Of a stretch of DNA of 64,000 nt, positions 32,971-41,741 are shown piece after piece. The stretch spans positions 1-64,000 of the forward strand of contig CAYOEM010000011.1 of NCBI GenBank assembly GCA_964402975.1, written 5' to 3'. This DNA is from CAMDKS01 sp964402975 (GTDB lineage Bacteria > Bdellovibrionota_B > Oligoflexia > Oligoflexales > RGVZ01). The translations under genes and the position numbers were made by a program. Within the stretch, counting starts at the first letter, position 1. Each line of letters starts with the position of its first letter. Under the pieces are notes generated by a model. It made no database searches. It saw only the letters and a program-made list of their open reading frames with translations, and had not been told where the DNA came from.

Positions 32971-33905
32971 CGCTCTACTTTGCTACTGCGATATTTGAGC
33001 TCGGATAGTACTCCGATTTTAGATGCTTTTGAGAAAACCTTCATAGAAAAGTCCAAGGTGCCGCTGGATGACATGCCCATTACCGCCACGGTAAACATAG
33101 AACGAAAAAGGGCTTGATTATTATCCGACGTAAATGGATCAACCCCCAACGCCGCCTGAGAGAATACACTCGGCCCCTGCGCGTCATCGTGAGTAGACTG
33201 GGGCACTGAAATCTCAAGCATCTCTCCAGATATATTTTTCAAAAAGCGATGCCTACCTCGAGCCGTAAAGACTCGCTGATCTGAACCTAACAGCGCTACT
33301 GGTACGTCAGACTTCTTCATGGCAGCGACCACGTCTGGATGCACAACGGCTGGATCCAATAAAACAGCGCCGATGGCGGGAGCACCGTCCGCAATTGCAA
33401 GAATGGTCGCACTTCCTCCAAAAGAGTGGCCTGCCATAATGATACGCCTCGCATCGGCGTTTTCACCCAACATTCTCGGAAAATCATAAATCATATCGGC
33501 TATTCGCTTCAGCCGACGGCCATTTTCTAGCCATTCGTCTCGATTAGGAGATTCAACATTGACAACGTGAAAACCCCAGCTTGCCAAGTGTTTAGCTTGG
33601 CTGCGATGGGCACGTTTATTTGAAAAGTTACCGTGACTGATAATAATAATCGGCAGCTTGTCCTTGGACTTTGCGGAAAAATGATCAACCACGACTCGTT
33701 GATCGAGATCTATATTGAACTCTCGATCTAGCCGTGACGTCACCGGAAAAGGCCCACGAGATTCGAAACGCCTTAAATCAGGTTCTAAAACAATTATATT
33801 GTCCTGCAGATTCGAGGCCATAAGTGATTGCTTCACGGCCGGTCTTGTGACGACACAACCACAAAGCATTACTAGTAGGCAAAAAGTAGCCACTAAATTT
33901 ATCAC
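32967..33905 (-). CDS. Lipoprotein alpha/beta-hydrolase (dienelactone hydrolase/PAF-AH-like)
   Basis: This 312-residue precursor begins with a lipoprotein signal (about 1-17, LCGC lipobox), so it is probably anchored in a membrane after Lgt/Lsp processing. The mature part has the alpha/beta-hydrolase order: an oxyanion-region IIISHGNFSNKR, the nucleophile elbow MAGHSFGGSA (Ser) and a late His in QSTHDDAQG. The likely catalytic Asp is in VLLDPAV or nearby. Substrate is unknown; chlorophyllase/PAF-acetylhydrolase-like esterases have this layout. It is convergent with the helical orphan and divergent from the next lipoprotein. Confidence 0.8.
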   Translation of the reverse strand: MINLVATFCLLVMLCGCVVTRPAVKQSLMASNLQDNIIVLEPDLRRFESRGPFPVTSRLDREFNIDLDQRVVVDHFSAKSKDKLPIIIISHGNFSNKRAHRSQAKHLASWGFHVVNVESPNRDEWLENGRRLKRIADMIYDFPRMLGENADARRIIMAGHSFGGSATILAIADGAPAIGAVLLDPAVVHPDVVAAMKKSDVPVALLGSDQRVFTARGRHRFLKNISGEMLEISVPQSTHDDAQGPSVFSQAALGVDPFTSDNNQALFRSMFTVAVMGMSSSGTLDFSMKVFSKASKIGVLSELKYRSSKVER

Positions 33906-33928
33906 TCAAACAACTCCCGACGAAAATT

Positions 33929-33937
33929 TGCTATAAT
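33929..33937 (+). promoter_or_regulatory. Extended -10 promoter for the small lipoprotein gene
   Basis: TGCTATAAT matches TGnTATAAT exactly, the same element as at 11602. A start near 33944 would place the short upstream ORF (33960-34019) at the beginning of the message. Confidence 0.55.
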
Positions 33938-33959
33938 CATCGGAAACGAAGGTGATAAA

Positions 33960-34019
33960 TTGACAAATTTAATTATATCAACGGTACGTCGGCACCCACA
34001 TGATTATACAAATGACTGA
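33960..34019 (+). CDS. Possible 19-codon leader peptide overlapping a lipoprotein start
   Basis: TTG at 33960 follows AAGGTG by five bases and opens a 19-codon frame ending at TGA 34017-34019. That stop overlaps the ATG of the downstream lipoprotein (ATGACTGA). The lipoprotein ATG lacks its own ribosome-binding site, which translational coupling would explain. No codon pattern such as a run of one amino acid suggests attenuation. Confidence 0.35.
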   Translation: MTNLIISTVRRHPHDYTND

Positions 34020-34572
34020 AATTAAAAGATTTTTTTGGCTGATTTGCCTTTTAACCATGCTTGCGGGTTGTAAGAGTTTGTATGACTTTAAGGGCTACGC
34101 AAAAAGCGACGCCAAAGGCACCATATCAGGCGAGGAATGGGCCTACGCCTATGCGTACACGGACCCTGAAGCTCGGCTCTCGGAGGGGCAATCCCACCTG
34201 ATTGTTCTGGTGACCGCCTCACCCAAAGACGCGTGTCCTGACAAATCCGAACAGGTGGGTGATGGTCGCGAGGTCATTATCGCTATTGATGGCAAGACGG
34301 GGGAGATGAAAATCGGCGGGCGATCAGAAAAGCTGGAAACAGAGGATGACATGTTCACCTATGTTAAACCGGAGCGCCAAGCCAGCGTTGCCTTTTTTGA
34401 TCCAAATCTTCCAGAAGGAGAGCAATATAAATTTGCTCGTTCAGGCAAGGTCAAAATATCCATTCTCAACAAAGATCTAATTGAGGGATCAGTTTTGGCA
34501 AAAATTAATCGAAAAATTTTCGTAAATGGAAAATTTCGAGCGAAAGTTTGTAAGTACGGCCAAGTGAACTGA
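34012..34572 (+). CDS. Lipoprotein of unknown function
   Basis: The 186-residue precursor has a typical lipoprotein signal (about 1-20, LTMLAGC lipobox). The mature part looks beta-rich and ends in a conserved-looking KVCKYGQVN with a Cys that could pair with the Cys in KDACPDKSE. I do not recognise the family. ATG 34012 is preferred, with 34000 as an in-frame alternative; neither has a good ribosome-binding site. A small upstream ORF overlaps 34012. It is convergent with the small membrane protein at 34579. Confidence 0.65.
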   Translation: MTEIKRFFWLICLLTMLAGCKSLYDFKGYAKSDAKGTISGEEWAYAYAYTDPEARLSEGQSHLIVLVTASPKDACPDKSEQVGDGREVIIAIDGKTGEMKIGGRSEKLETEDDMFTYVKPERQASVAFFDPNLPEGEQYKFARSGKVKISILNKDLIEGSVLAKINRKIFVNGKFRAKVCKYGQVN

Positions 34573-34578
34573 CGAAGT

Positions 34579-34869
34579 TTAATTATATATATTTTTCTCA
34601 CACTTCCGGCAGGCATCCTGCCAAGGTCGATACTGCCACTCTTCCGATATGGGTAGAAGCGCCATCAGTAGGCACGCCAAGAAAATTGCTGCGTAGAGCT
34701 GCGATCCACTCTGAGAATTTGACTTTAATATCGTTCTTTCAAATAGAACTCCAAATCCTACACTCATGGAAATCAGCGTAAATAATATGAGCAACCTACG
34801 GCCGCCGTATACTTTCAAGGTCATATACTTACTGCTCTCAGATTTCTTAGCTAACGACGCTTTTGCCAT
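34579..34869 (-). CDS. Small membrane protein, two predicted TM helices
   Basis: This 96-residue protein has a basic N-terminus, two hydrophobic segments (about 25-45 LLILFTLISMSVGFGVLF and 59-74 LYAAIFLACLLMALLP) and a short tail with CRKC. GAGG lies five bases before the ATG. It follows the small membrane gene at 34908 by 38 bases on the same strand. I do not recognise it; the CxxC could bind metal or form a disulfide. Confidence 0.6.
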   Translation of the reverse strand: MAKASLAKKSESSKYMTLKVYGGRRLLILFTLISMSVGFGVLFERTILKSNSQSGSQLYAAIFLACLLMALLPISEEWQYRPWQDACRKCEKNIYN

Positions 34870-34907
34870 ATTGACCTCATTCCTTTGTTACTAATACCAA
34901 AAAAACG

Positions 34908-35264
34908 TTATTTTTTTCCTGCTGCCTTTGCCTTCACTGCCATTGTTTGACGACTCGCTGAGGCCGCGAGCATCCAGCGCACACGAGCGGCCAGTATGAA
35001 GCACACAAAGAGAATGAGCGTGCCACGCGAGGACAACGGCTTTCCAAGAGCTGTTGGAACTCCAACGATCAAAATGAGCCCTAGAGCTGAAATCACTCCG
35101 ATGTAACTCAGCTGAGTCACATCGTCTCGTAAATCAATACGCTTTAGACCTGCCATAACCGCTCCGATCCACAAAACCCAGACGATGACGGGCAGAAAGT
35201 CCAACGGCCTGAGATCGGCCATCGCGGCTTTAACGTCACTTAAAATAAGTAGTAACGGTGACAA
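34908..35264 (-). CDS. Small membrane protein of unknown function
   Basis: This 118-residue protein has three hydrophobic segments (about 24-42 FLPVIVWVLWIGAVMAGL, 51-69 LSYIGVISALGLILIVG, 80-97 TLILFVCFILAARV) and a basic C-terminus (KAKAAGKK). Translation appears to begin at TTG 35264, which follows GGAGG by four bases. It forms a probable two-gene unit with the gene at 34579. The family is unknown. Confidence 0.6.
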   Translation of the reverse strand: MSPLLLILSDVKAAMADLRPLDFLPVIVWVLWIGAVMAGLKRIDLRDDVTQLSYIGVISALGLILIVGVPTALGKPLSSRGTLILFVCFILAARVRWMLAASASRQTMAVKAKAAGKK

Positions 35265-35400
35265 AGAACCTCCAACTTTTTGAGCACCCTCTGATCGGCC
35301 AATTTAAACAGGACCTTAACGGGCAAAACTTGCCCATAGGCCACCTCCTGCGCTACCATGATTCATTATCAAACATCAGTTATCTGGAAGCTCAGCGTCT

Positions 35401-36462
35401 ATGCGCAAAAAAATATCGTTCATTATTTGTCTATTTTTAATGGGCTTCACTTTACCCCTAGCAAACAAAGTGACTGCAGCCGACAGAAAGGGCTCTGCAA
35501 AAAGTAACAAATTGACCAATGAACCGGTCGGAGTCATATCTTTTGAAAAGCCGCTAGTCGACTTCGGCGTGGTCAAGCGGGGGCAAAAGCTCACGGCAAC
35601 ATTTCAATTTAAAAATATTGGTCAGGGACCGCTCACGATCCAAGGGGTGCAAGCCGCCTGCGATTGTGTAGCGTCCGAGTCCATCAAAGGCAAGGTCTAT
35701 CCCCCCGGAGAAAGCGGCACGCTTGACGTAAACTTCGACACTAAGGACTACGCTGGCAAAATCACCAAAGCCATAACTGTGATCACGAACGAACGCTCCA
35801 TGCCAGATCGAACCCTAACAATCACTGCGACAGTTAATAGCGAAGTGAATGCCTCACCTCCACTTGCTGACTTTGGAGACGTGGTTCTGAACCAGTCTCC
35901 AACGCTGGTTATTAAAGTAAAAGGCAATATGAAAAACGAGTTACGCATTGAGAAAATTAGATTTAATGAAGAGTTCCTGGATGTCGCCTATCGCAAGGAG
36001 GCTCAGGAATTTGCAATAACCATAAAACTAAAGGCAAACGCACCCATAGGATTTTTCAAGGATACTATTTGGATTAAAAACAACTCTTCTGCACTTCCTG
36101 ATATGCCGATTCCCATTCGCGCAACAATTCGTGGAGAAATTTCTTTAAATCCCGCCTATGTCGAATTTGGCTCTGTTTCTCCATCAGAAAGGTCTCTCCG
36201 GCAGATCTCCTTAACATCAGCTTCCAAATTTGACATTACTAGTAATCGAATTGAAATGAATGTTAACGGCGCGAAGTCCAACGCGGGCGCAGATCTAATA
36301 AAAGTCGAAGTTTCGCAGTCTGCAAAAAATGAAAAAAAAGTGAGACTGGAACTGAAAAATCCTGGCAATCAACCAGGGAGCGTTCATGGAAAAATCACGC
36401 TAGAGACATCAAATCCTCAACAGAAAAATTTGACGTTTGACTTCTACGCGTTCTTCCGCTGA
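35401..36462 (+). CDS. Secreted DUF1573/ASH-like multi-domain protein
   Basis: The 353-residue precursor has a signal peptide (about 4-25). Residues about 45-145 match the DUF1573 pattern: FGVVKRGQKLTATFQFKNIG, GPLTIQGVQAACDC and YPPGESGTLDVNFD. Two similar immunoglobulin-like (ASH/MSP-type) units follow (LADFGDVVLNQSPTLVIKVK and YVEFGSVSPSERSLRQISLT). Such domains act in protein-protein contacts on the cell surface. It is divergent from the small membrane genes and stops five bases before the convergent miaB. Confidence 0.8.
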   Translation: MRKKISFIICLFLMGFTLPLANKVTAADRKGSAKSNKLTNEPVGVISFEKPLVDFGVVKRGQKLTATFQFKNIGQGPLTIQGVQAACDCVASESIKGKVYPPGESGTLDVNFDTKDYAGKITKAITVITNERSMPDRTLTITATVNSEVNASPPLADFGDVVLNQSPTLVIKVKGNMKNELRIEKIRFNEEFLDVAYRKEAQEFAITIKLKANAPIGFFKDTIWIKNNSSALPDMPIPIRATIRGEISLNPAYVEFGSVSPSERSLRQISLTSASKFDITSNRIEMNVNGAKSNAGADLIKVEVSQSAKNEKKVRLELKNPGNQPGSVHGKITLETSNPQQKNLTFDFYAFFR

Positions 36463-36467
36463 TAGGC

Positions 36468-37901
36468 TTAGTGTAGAAGCTCGCCAAGAAGGGCGATTTT
36501 ATTGCCGCCCGTGATACGAACAGGCAGGGTTCTCCCCAACAGATTGTCTGAACTTCTGACCCGCACGGTTCTAAATTCCGGAGTTTTTCCAACCCAAGTT
36601 CCAGGTAGTTTCTGACTTTCGTATATAAATAAAACATCTTTTGACGAACCAACGTCAGCAAGTGCCAAATCAAGGGTAATCTTGTCTTGAAGCGCATTCA
36701 ATCGCGCCAAACGGGAATCTTTCACCGATTCCGGGACTTGATCAACAAATCTTGCCGCGGCAGTACCGCGCCGCGATGAGTACTTGAAAGCATAAACGAA
36801 GCTGTATCGGACCTCTTCCAGAAGTCGCAGAGTATCCTCAAATTCCTCGTCAGTCTCTCCTGGAAAACCAACGATAATATCCGTGCTCAATGCGATGCCC
36901 GGCACTGCACTCTGCAGCCAGCCAATACGCTCAAGGTACTCTTTGACAGTGACCTTGCGCTTCATTCGCTCAAGCGTTCTATCGTTGCCCGCTTGCACTG
37001 GCAAATGCATATACCGGCCCATCTTCGGCTCGGTTGCGAATAGCTGCGCCAATGGCTTAGTAAAATCATGCGGATTAGATGTTGTAAATCTTAAACGCTC
37101 AAGCCCTGCCACACCAGCGACAGCTTTCAATAGGTCTACAAACGGACCGCCATCCGCAGGCACATCCTCGGTATTGAGCAAGTCAAGTCCATAGCTATTC
37201 ACATTCTGACCCAGCAGCGTGATCTCGCGCGCGCCCTCCGAGACAAGATGCTCGACTTCTTTCAAGATTTCGTCCATCGGTCGACTTATCTCGCGCCCCC
37301 TGGTGAATGGGACGACGCAGAACGTACAGAAATTGTTACAACCCTGGATGATATTCACAAACCTTGTCACTTCCTTCTTGCCAGAAACTGACGGTATATG
37401 AATATGAGCGCTACCAGGTGACGACTCCGACCGCTTATCGCTTTCGGACCCATGTCGATCAAACCCTATTGCAAAACTCTGCAACCCGGTACGAGAAGAC
37501 TCCGTTAAAAGCTTTGGTAATTCATCTATTTTTCCAGGGCCTAGAAGCACATCTATCTGAGGTGCCAAATCAAGCAATTTCTTCCCATCTGCTTGAGCGA
37601 CACACCCGGTTACAGCGATCTTAAGATTCGGGTTCTTCCTCTTGAGCTCGTCCAACACCCCAAGTCGCGACAAAACTTTGTGTCTGGCTTTTTCTCTAAT
37701 ATGACAGGTGTTCAGCAGAATCAGGTCTGCAGACTCAGGCCCCGAGACCGTCAGCTCATAATTCTGATTCTCGAGAATTGAAAGCATACGCTCACTATCA
37801 GCTACATTCATCTGACATCCCCAAGTCTCGATATGTACTTTACGCTTAAGGGATTCAGTATGTTTAGCTGAGTGGACGAAACTCGACGGTGCTTCTGTCA
37901 T
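36468..37901 (-). CDS. miaB: tRNA-2-methylthio-N6-dimethylallyladenosine synthase
   Basis: MiaB adds the methylthio group to i6A37 of tRNAs using two 4Fe-4S clusters and radical SAM chemistry. The 477-residue protein has the N-terminal cluster Cys residues (ETWGCQMN, NTCHIREKA, VTGCVAQ), the radical SAM motif GCNNFCTFCVVPFTRGRE and a C-terminal TRAM domain. Length is normal. The gene overlaps the ffh stop by four bases (ATGA), so the two are coupled. A partner miaA is not in the window. Confidence 0.95.
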   Translation of the reverse strand: MTEAPSSFVHSAKHTESLKRKVHIETWGCQMNVADSERMLSILENQNYELTVSGPESADLILLNTCHIREKARHKVLSRLGVLDELKRKNPNLKIAVTGCVAQADGKKLLDLAPQIDVLLGPGKIDELPKLLTESSRTGLQSFAIGFDRHGSESDKRSESSPGSAHIHIPSVSGKKEVTRFVNIIQGCNNFCTFCVVPFTRGREISRPMDEILKEVEHLVSEGAREITLLGQNVNSYGLDLLNTEDVPADGGPFVDLLKAVAGVAGLERLRFTTSNPHDFTKPLAQLFATEPKMGRYMHLPVQAGNDRTLERMKRKVTVKEYLERIGWLQSAVPGIALSTDIIVGFPGETDEEFEDTLRLLEEVRYSFVYAFKYSSRRGTAAARFVDQVPESVKDSRLARLNALQDKITLDLALADVGSSKDVLFIYESQKLPGTWVGKTPEFRTVRVRSSDNLLGRTLPVRITGGNKIALLGELLH

Positions 37902-39442
37902 CTTCGATTCTTCTTCCTTGCATCCTTGGCCGCTTTGCGCATTTTTTTGAGCTTGTCTCGATCAACTTTCTTTGGCGCCGAAGCAGCGCCGCCGAACACA
38001 TCACCCATGCCAGGCATTCCAGGAAAGCCGGCAGGCATACCGCCAGACATCATTCCCTGGGCCATCTTGCGCATATTATTGAGCTGGGAAAGCCCACCCA
38101 TGCCGGGAATACGGCCAAGCATTCCACCGAGGCCTTTTCCCATCATGCCCATCATTTGACGCATTGACTTAAAACGCTTGATCAAATCATGAACGTCAGT
38201 TGCTTTGGTACCACTTCCGCGAGCAATGCGTCGTATACGGCTTTCGTTAAAAACAGCGGGGTTAAGTCGCTCTTGCTCCGTCATGGAGTCAATCATCGAT
38301 TTTACTTTGACCAACTCCTTGTCATCGAGATTAACGTCTTTTGGAATAAGACCCTGAACTGGCATTTTAGCCATAATATCTTTCAAAGATCCCATTTTCT
38401 GAATCATCGAAAGCTGCTCATAAAAGTCCTTGAATGAAAACTGGCCACCCAGCATCTTCATCATTTCAGCTTCTTTGTCGCCCGTGTGGACTCTCTCAAA
38501 ATCCTCCATGAGACCAACAACATCACCCATACCGAGTATCCGGCTCGCTAAACCCTCGGGACGAAACTCTTCAAGCCGTGCCAAATCCTCACCAACGCCC
38601 AAAAATTTCAGAGGTTTGCCCGTCACGCGACGAATACTAAGCGCTGCACCACCACGGGTATCACCGTCAAGCTTGGTCATGATGACGCCGGAGATATCAA
38701 GACGATCATTGAATGACTTAGCCGTCGTAACAGCATCCTGTCCCATCATAGCATCACAGACGAAAAATATATTATCAGGCTTTGTTTTTGCTTTTATGTC
38801 GTCGAGTTCCTGCATCAGCTCAGTATCGATGGTGAGTCGACCAGCCGTATCGAAAACAACAACATCACAGTCTAATTCAAAAGCCTTTTGGAGTGCTTTT
38901 TCGCAGATTTCCTGCGGGCGAGCCCCCTCTTGATGAAACACTGGCACGCCAAGTTTAGCGCCCAGCACTTTAAGCTGCTCCACGGCAGCAGGACGATAAA
39001 TGTCGGCACCAACCAGCAGAGGCTTCTTATGGTGTTTTGTCATTAAATATTTGGCCAATTTTCCGGTTGAAGTGGTCTTACCGCTTCCTTGAAGACCAAC
39101 CATCATAATAGTTGTGGGCCGGTTAGTAGCAAAACGAATCGACGAATCGGGTTCCCCCATCAGGGATTCGAGCTCGGTCTTGCAAATTTGCACAAAGTGA
39201 TCGGAAGGCGTCACGCGCACTTTCTGGTTGCCGCTTCCAGCTTTCAAAGTGACGCTGGTACCGAGAGCTTCCGATTTGACGTTAGCCAGGAATTCACGTG
39301 CGACGCCGTACTCAACATCGGCCTCTAATAAACTTTTTCTAATTGCACCAAGAGCTTGCTCAATATTGTCCTCAGACAACGTTGCCTTGCCCGTAAACGC
39401 TTCGCGAGCCACGCGAAACCCGTCACTAAGAATGTCCAACAT
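37898..39442 (-). CDS. ffh: Signal recognition particle protein Ffh
   Basis: Ffh binds signal sequences and 4.5S RNA and docks with FtsY to insert membrane proteins. The 514-residue protein has the N-domain, the G-domain (P-loop GLQGSGKTTSTGKLAKYL, DTAGR, TKLDGDTRGG) and the Met-rich M-domain (MRQMMGMMGKGLGGMLGRIP). After it comes an unusually long Gly/Met/Pro tail (GMPAGFPGMPGMG) and a basic end. It has its own promoter 78 bases upstream and is the first gene of ffh-miaB. Confidence 0.95.
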   Translation of the reverse strand: MLDILSDGFRVAREAFTGKATLSEDNIEQALGAIRKSLLEADVEYGVAREFLANVKSEALGTSVTLKAGSGNQKVRVTPSDHFVQICKTELESLMGEPDSSIRFATNRPTTIMMVGLQGSGKTTSTGKLAKYLMTKHHKKPLLVGADIYRPAAVEQLKVLGAKLGVPVFHQEGARPQEICEKALQKAFELDCDVVVFDTAGRLTIDTELMQELDDIKAKTKPDNIFFVCDAMMGQDAVTTAKSFNDRLDISGVIMTKLDGDTRGGAALSIRRVTGKPLKFLGVGEDLARLEEFRPEGLASRILGMGDVVGLMEDFERVHTGDKEAEMMKMLGGQFSFKDFYEQLSMIQKMGSLKDIMAKMPVQGLIPKDVNLDDKELVKVKSMIDSMTEQERLNPAVFNESRIRRIARGSGTKATDVHDLIKRFKSMRQMMGMMGKGLGGMLGRIPGMGGLSQLNNMRKMAQGMMSGGMPAGFPGMPGMGDVFGGAASAPKKVDRDKLKKMRKAAKDARKKNRR

Positions 39443-39519
39443 GAGTAACTCCTAAAATACAGACCTGGCCTTAAGGCCCGCAAACCGGCAAAAAATCCAG
39501 TAAAGTCGGCATGAAAGAG

Positions 39520-39548
39520 CGTATAATGGCAATCCCCGGCCTCGTCAA
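39520..39548 (-). promoter_or_regulatory. Sigma70 promoter for ffh-miaB
   Basis: On the minus strand TTGACG (39548-39543) and TATACG (39525-39520) are exactly 17 bases apart. The start would be near 39513, about 70 bases before the ffh ATG, which has AGGAG six bases upstream. Confidence 0.65.
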
Positions 39549-39592
39549 CCTCTAGGGATTTAGCTTAAATTTTTGTCTTTAAATTTAGCGGG

Positions 39593-41158
39593 TTACCAGG
39601 ATCTAATCATATGCCTTCGAGACGAATCCCAGTTGAGTTCACCGGTCGTTTTTGGCACGGACTCCTCGTCGACCTCCTCGGAATCAAGAGGGTTCTCCGG
39701 GAGCATCTGAACGGTATAACGATAGTTACCCTCTGGCAGTCGCAGCAATTTGGATTGACCATTGTCCAAAACAAACTCTGTCTCTGAGCTCAAGGACTGA
39801 AGCAGATACTTGGAAAGAGCCGCAACTTCAGCCTCAACATCGACATGTCTGTCCTCAGTATATCCACACTCAAGACTAAAACCTTTTCCAGTCAATTTCA
39901 TACCGTCAGCCGTACGAAGTAGACCGCTTGTTTCTCCAAACACTGGGTGCCAACACATTTCAGTTGCAGAGGTATTAGCTGCAAGTGCAGTACTAGCAGC
40001 GGGCACCACCTCGTAGAACTTTCGCCCGCGCGAGCCGCGCTTTTGTCGAACGAGACGTTTCGGCCTCAGATCTCGGTCTGAGCGACCTAAATACTTCTTG
40101 GCCTGATCAACCAGCTTCTGAGACACGGCGCTATCCGGTGCAATAATAACGCGTAGCGGCTGCTTCGACAGGGTTTCCTGAGTTGCGGGCATCGATGCCT
40201 CGGGGATTTTAACGCTGAGAACCCCGACCCGACTTGTTCCCTCATAGAGCTCTCGAAGCATGTCGAGCTCATCAGTGCCCTTGGCCAACCCAAAAAACGC
40301 TGCCTCTCGGCGATTATTACTTTGAGCTGAACAGAGTGCTGACTGCCATCGTCTTGACGTCATCACGATCGGCAATTCCTCAGGCAGGCTGAATTGGAGG
40401 ACTTTGCAAAATTTTGCGAATGCCTCGTCATTGTTGATATTTGTTGCTGCCCTAGCCAGCGTACTGACCACGCCAGTCCGACGCGCTAATATATAAGGTT
40501 GCCTGCTCCATTTTCGAATCATCGATTTTTGGAAATCTTCAGTTTTCACCAATGCCGTTTGCGGCATCATAGATTCCAGCTTACAGGTCGTCGTTTCACG
40601 TTCGAAACTTATTTCGCGGCAGTCTGGAGTTATTTTTTGTAGCGCCGCTGCAATGACTGCTTGCAGCTCTTTGTGATGCTTATCTGGAATTTCGATAAAC
40701 TCCAAATTCGATGATTTTGACACTGCGCAAATCTGGTCTTTGAGATCAGGCGGTAAAGAGACTCCAGAAAGCTTCGTCTCCGAGTCCTCTATAAGCGCAA
40801 CAACTAATTGATCCGCCTCTTCATCAAATGCAACATCGAAGCTTTGACCAAGCACTTGGAATGTCGTGCCGAATACAAATCGGCGATCAACACAAGATTT
40901 CGCACTAACCCTAAGAGAGCTAGGCGAACTCGCAGAGCTGTGCGGGCGCAATTCAAACCAACTTTCACGGATGGTATCGGCAACAGAGATCAACGGCAGT
41001 CTGTTCTTTGCCGCCGAATCACCGGATAAAATATTTGGAGAACTCGTGTTGATTTGGCTGCTGCACGCCGTGAATCCCGCGAGCACAGACACCAAAACCA
41101 ATCCACTATCAATCTTACAACCGATCAACTTTCTGAACGGCGAATTCAACCCTCTCAT
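39593..41158 (-). CDS. Lipoprotein of unknown function overlapping the gp19-like gene
   Basis: The 521-residue precursor has a lipoprotein signal (about 15-33, VLAGFTAC lipobox). The mature part includes possible helical regions, a basic mid-region (RPKRLVRQKRGSRGRK) and a beta-rich C-terminus (LRLPEGNYRYTVQMLPENP) resembling carboxypeptidase-regulatory or PEGA-type turns. I do not recognise the family. ATG 41158 has GGAGG five bases upstream. The first 44 bases lie inside the end of the gp19-like gene, so translation of the two is likely coupled and the two proteins may work together. Confidence 0.65.
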   Translation of the reverse strand: MRGLNSPFRKLIGCKIDSGLVLVSVLAGFTACSSQINTSSPNILSGDSAAKNRLPLISVADTIRESWFELRPHSSASSPSSLRVSAKSCVDRRFVFGTTFQVLGQSFDVAFDEEADQLVVALIEDSETKLSGVSLPPDLKDQICAVSKSSNLEFIEIPDKHHKELQAVIAAALQKITPDCREISFERETTTCKLESMMPQTALVKTEDFQKSMIRKWSRQPYILARRTGVVSTLARAATNINNDEAFAKFCKVLQFSLPEELPIVMTSRRWQSALCSAQSNNRREAAFFGLAKGTDELDMLRELYEGTSRVGVLSVKIPEASMPATQETLSKQPLRVIIAPDSAVSQKLVDQAKKYLGRSDRDLRPKRLVRQKRGSRGRKFYEVVPAASTALAANTSATEMCWHPVFGETSGLLRTADGMKLTGKGFSLECGYTEDRHVDVEAEVAALSKYLLQSLSSETEFVLDNGQSKLLRLPEGNYRYTVQMLPENPLDSEEVDEESVPKTTGELNWDSSRRHMIRSW

Positions 41159-41603
41159 GGAGTCCTCCAACCTCTGGATTGCTGGCTTCCACAGTCCACG
41201 CTACTGGCTGCGACATACGCAGCACGTACCGAGCAACTTCCACTCCATCAGCATTCTCAGAAATCAGACTCACATCTTTGAGGCTAGTATTGCCTCTCAT
41301 CAAAGAATTCGCCCACAGGTAAAGCGAGGGGTCTGTTACAAAATCGCGACTTAAAGCAATCCGGCCACCTTCGGCATTGGATACCGCACCGACTAACTGA
41401 TCTAGATCTTTGACCGGCGTGAAAGCTCCGTAGTTCACACCGTCAATTTCAACAACCATACGAGCAACTCTTCCGGAGAAACTCGCCGGGAGGCGATCCG
41501 TCGCAGCAATCGGGACGAGAATCAAAGCAAGCAGACACAGATTGGCAAATCTAACCAATCGGTTTGTTTTGTCGTTTGACTTGAAGTTCCGCAGCAATTG
41601 CAC
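41115..41603 (-). CDS. Signal- or anchor-bearing protein with a phage tail-tube (T4 gp19-like) fold
   Basis: From about residue 45 the pattern follows tail-tube and injectosome inner-tube proteins: RMVVEIDGVNYGAFTPVKDL, then RIALSRDFVTDPSLYLWAN, VSLISENADGVEVARYVL, then QPVAWTVEASNPE and HERVEFAVQKVDRL. What is odd is the N-terminal hydrophobic segment (about 20-37, FANLCLLALILVPIAATD), which tube proteins lack, and the short middle loop. GTG 41603 has GGGGA five bases upstream and lies after the promoter at 41639-41667. No sheath, spike, baseplate or ATPase gene is near, so this is not a contractile cluster. It shares its end with the lipoprotein gene. Confidence 0.65.
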   Translation of the reverse strand: MQLLRNFKSNDKTNRLVRFANLCLLALILVPIAATDRLPASFSGRVARMVVEIDGVNYGAFTPVKDLDQLVGAVSNAEGGRIALSRDFVTDPSLYLWANSLMRGNTSLKDVSLISENADGVEVARYVLRMSQPVAWTVEASNPEVGGLHERVEFAVQKVDRL

Positions 41604-41638
41604 GGTCTTCCCCTGATTAAAAACTCTGACAACTGAGA

Positions 41639-41667
41639 TATAAAATAATTTTAACACCCACTGTCAG
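41639..41667 (-). promoter_or_regulatory. Promoter for the gp19-like and lipoprotein genes
   Basis: On the minus strand CTGACA (41667-41662) and TTTATA (41644-41639) are 17 bases apart. The start would be near 41632, leaving about 29 bases before GTG 41603. It excludes the longer possible start at 41657. Confidence 0.55.
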
Positions 41668-41741
41668 AAAATACTAGACACCACCGGAAAAAACTTGACT
41701 TTGAACGAGTCACCAATCCGAACTCCTCCATCGTCACTTCA

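Noticed and set aside
41115..41603. Prophage or contractile injection cluster
   Set aside because: Only the tube-like fold is present; no sheath, baseplate, spike, portal, capsid or integrase gene lies nearby, and the protein has an export signal.
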